DNA of 33,683 nt, from NCBI GenBank assembly GCA_003140235.1, contig PLJN01000069.1, forward strand, positions 1 to 33,683, in the 5' to 3' direction. Each line of letters begins with the position of its first letter. Position 1 is the first letter of the stretch. The position numbers and the translations under genes were made by a program. Below the pieces are notes generated by a model, which saw only the letters and a program-made list of their open reading frames with translations, was not told the origin of the DNA and did not search any database. The DNA comes from Acidobacteriaceae bacterium. Lineage in GTDB: Bacteria; Acidobacteriota; Terriglobia; Terriglobales; Acidobacteriaceae. This document shows, piece after piece, positions 32,235 through 33,683 of this stretch.

Positions 32235-33245
32235 CTAGTGCGCCGGCGGCGGCTTCTCCCGATAGTTGAAATAGGCCCAAACCTGCTCGCTCATACGCGC
32301 AATGGCATCCTCCAGTTCACTGTAGAGGCCGCGATGATGTGCGGAAAAGAAAACTACCACTACCCGCGCGTTGCCGGTTTCAATCAACCCAACATCATTG
32401 GCGATGTATGGCGGAAAATCACCGGTCTTATGCGGCGCGGACACGTTGTCCAGATACTTCGGGACTCGCGTGCGCATCTGTTGCTGCCCCATGATACGCA
32501 GCATCGCCGCGCAGGATTTTGGATCGGCGGCCTGGTTGCGCGCAATCATCTCCAGCAAACGCCCCATGTCGCGCGCGCTGGAGAGTCCGTAAGGATGCTT
32601 GCCTTCAAAGTGGAAGCGCTCAACGTCCGCGTCCGTCAGCTTTTCCGGAAACCCGCGAGTAAACAGTTCTTCCGGCGTTAGCTTTTCCCATGAAGGATCG
32701 CCCGCAGCTCCGAGCGCACGAAACCAGTCAAACGACGTTCCCGTTGCTGTGATGTTCTTCAATCCGAGTTGCTGCATGGTGCTCGTAACGTGCGCGGGAC
32801 CACCCACACGGGAGAACATCATGTCCGTGCCGGTGTTGTCACTTTGGATGATCATGAGTTCCACTGCGTCATGCACGCTCAAGTTGAGACCGTCATTCAG
32901 CGTGCGCAGCACGCCCGTGCCAAAACGCTTGTCTGATGTTTTCATCACGATGCGGTCGGCGAGATCGAGTTTGCCGGCATCTACCTGGCGAAAAGCATCG
33001 ACCAGGAGTGGGATTTTGATGGCGCTCATGGTGTCCATGACGTTGTCGGCGTTGATGGCAATCTCTTCGCCGGTGTCCAGCGACTTGATGTAAATGCCCC
33101 AGTCCGCGCTCACGCTCTGTGAAGTGCGTTCCAGACTATGCTTGAGCAGATCAAGCGGTTTGGGGGCCGGGGTTTGTGCGAAGGCCCACATCGGCAATAC
33201 GGCAAATACAAACAGCGGCAGCGTCTTTTGTAGAATTGATTTCAT
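32235..33245 (-). CDS. Class A beta-lactamase-like serine hydrolase
   Basis: This 336-residue protein has a signal peptide (about 1-23, cut near AFA-QTP) and the class A/penicillin-binding fold (PF13354-type). Motif 1 is S74-A-I-K77, motif 2 S135-D-N137 and motif 3 K273-T-G275, all in correct order and spacing. The omega-loop ExxLN, with the deacylating Glu of true class A enzymes, is not obvious. Between 180 and 210 I see only WEKLTPEELF. Activity on beta-lactams is therefore plausible but unproven, and a cell-wall esterase or peptidase is possible. It is 11 nt after the ABC transporter gene, so the two are likely co-transcribed. Confidence 0.85.
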   Translation of the reverse strand: MKSILQKTLPLFVFAVLPMWAFAQTPAPKPLDLLKHSLERTSQSVSADWGIYIKSLDTGEEIAINADNVMDTMSAIKIPLLVDAFRQVDAGKLDLADRIVMKTSDKRFGTGVLRTLNDGLNLSVHDAVELMIIQSDNTGTDMMFSRVGGPAHVTSTMQQLGLKNITATGTSFDWFRALGAAGDPSWEKLTPEELFTRGFPEKLTDADVERFHFEGKHPYGLSSARDMGRLLEMIARNQAADPKSCAAMLRIMGQQQMRTRVPKYLDNVSAPHKTGDFPPYIANDVGLIETGNARVVVVFFSAHHRGLYSELEDAIARMSEQVWAYFNYREKPPPAH

Positions 33246-33256
33246 AAGTGTTGGCT

Positions 33257-33683
33257 TCAGAGTCCTTGGCCTCGGATCAGAGTCATCGGGTCAAGCGCAG
33301 CTTGACGGCCGTTTTCAGCGTCTTTTTCTTCCACCTTGTCTCCTTCTCCCGGGGCCAGAAAAAGATTCGACTCCAGCCCATACTGCCGGGTGTAGAGATC
33401 GTAATAGCGCCCGTGCAGCCCGAACAACGCTTCGTGGTTGCCATGTTCCACAATTCTTCCGGCTTCAACCACCAGGATCTGGTCTGCCTGACGAATGGTC
33501 GACAATCGATGCGCGATCACGAAAGTAGTGCGGCCGGTCATCAGATATTTCAAGCCTTGCTGAATGTACGCTTCCGACTCCGAGTCCAGGCTGGAAGTCG
33601 CTTCGTCGAGAATAAGAATTCTGGGATCGGCGAGCACGGCGCGGGCAATAGACACGCGCTGCCGCTGGCCGCCGGAAAGTTTG
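33257..33683 (-). CDS. ABC exporter (MsbA-like), C-terminal part only
   Basis: Only the last 141 or so codons are present, because the gene runs off the window's right edge. The ABC signature LSGGQRQR is visible at the edge, followed by Walker [14 protein letters not shown] and the H-loop [13 protein letters not shown]. The order and the DEATSSLD sequence match the fused permease-ATPase exporters (MsbA/ABCB type) that move lipids or drugs. The C-terminal tail (about 50 residues) is charged and unlike the core. The substrate cannot be told from this fragment. The beta-lactamase-like gene follows 11 nt downstream. Confidence 0.9.
   Translation of the reverse strand, partial: KLSGGQRQRVSIARAVLADPRILILDEATSSLDSESEAYIQQGLKYLMTGRTTFVIAHRLSTIRQADQILVVEAGRIVEHGNHEALFGLHGRYYDLYTRQYGLESNLFLAPGEGDKVEEKDAENGRQAALDPMTLIRGQGL

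Overview
The window looks like a chromosomal segment of an acidobacterium, probably class Terriglobia (soil or sediment). This is inferred from gene content (arsM-type arsenic operon, GH15 glucoamylase, tandem PhoU proteins, DcaP-like porin) and from intergenic palindromic elements of the kind common in that group. No 16S rRNA or other phylogenetic marker is present to confirm it.

Layout. 1-76: tRNA-Met. 140-3396: a membrane-anchored c-type cytochrome divergent from a compact arsenic operon, arsR-arsM-arsC-aquaporin, with an ArsR-type palindrome upstream and no efflux pump. 3393-6923 (minus strand): a REC-PilZ protein, an Rsm22/METTL17-like methyltransferase with Fe-S-type cysteines, a one-cysteine redoxin and a free-standing DsbD N-terminal domain. 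7017-11615 (minus strand): a porin, a secreted or membrane His/Met-rich protein and a His-motif polytopic membrane protein; the last two form an operon. 11731-15837 (plus strand): an aromatic-amino-acid-type PLP decarboxylase and a GH15 glucoamylase or glucodextranase.

15838-25853 is an accessory-looking region. It has long intergenic stretches full of repeats, an isolated 1346-codon STAND/NACHT NTPase with a C-terminal TOPRIM nuclease-like domain, a tyrosinase with a small secreted partner bracketed by two direct copies of a palindrome-ended repeat, and a secreted FecR-domain protein. The NACHT-TOPRIM protein is the best candidate for a poorly described system. It resembles an immune sensor fused to a nuclease effector, with the effector at the C-terminus instead of the N-terminus.

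25854-33683 returns to housekeeping-like content: a small helical protein, a phospholipase C/acid phosphatase-type phosphoesterase divergent from a PhoB-like regulator and two PhoU paralogues (a phosphate-response cluster without visible pst or phoR), an AI-2E/PerM-family membrane protein, a cold-shock protein, a class A beta-lactamase-like protein and the 3' end of an ABC exporter gene. Three intrinsic terminators (near 6965, 26282 and 32078) close minus-strand units.
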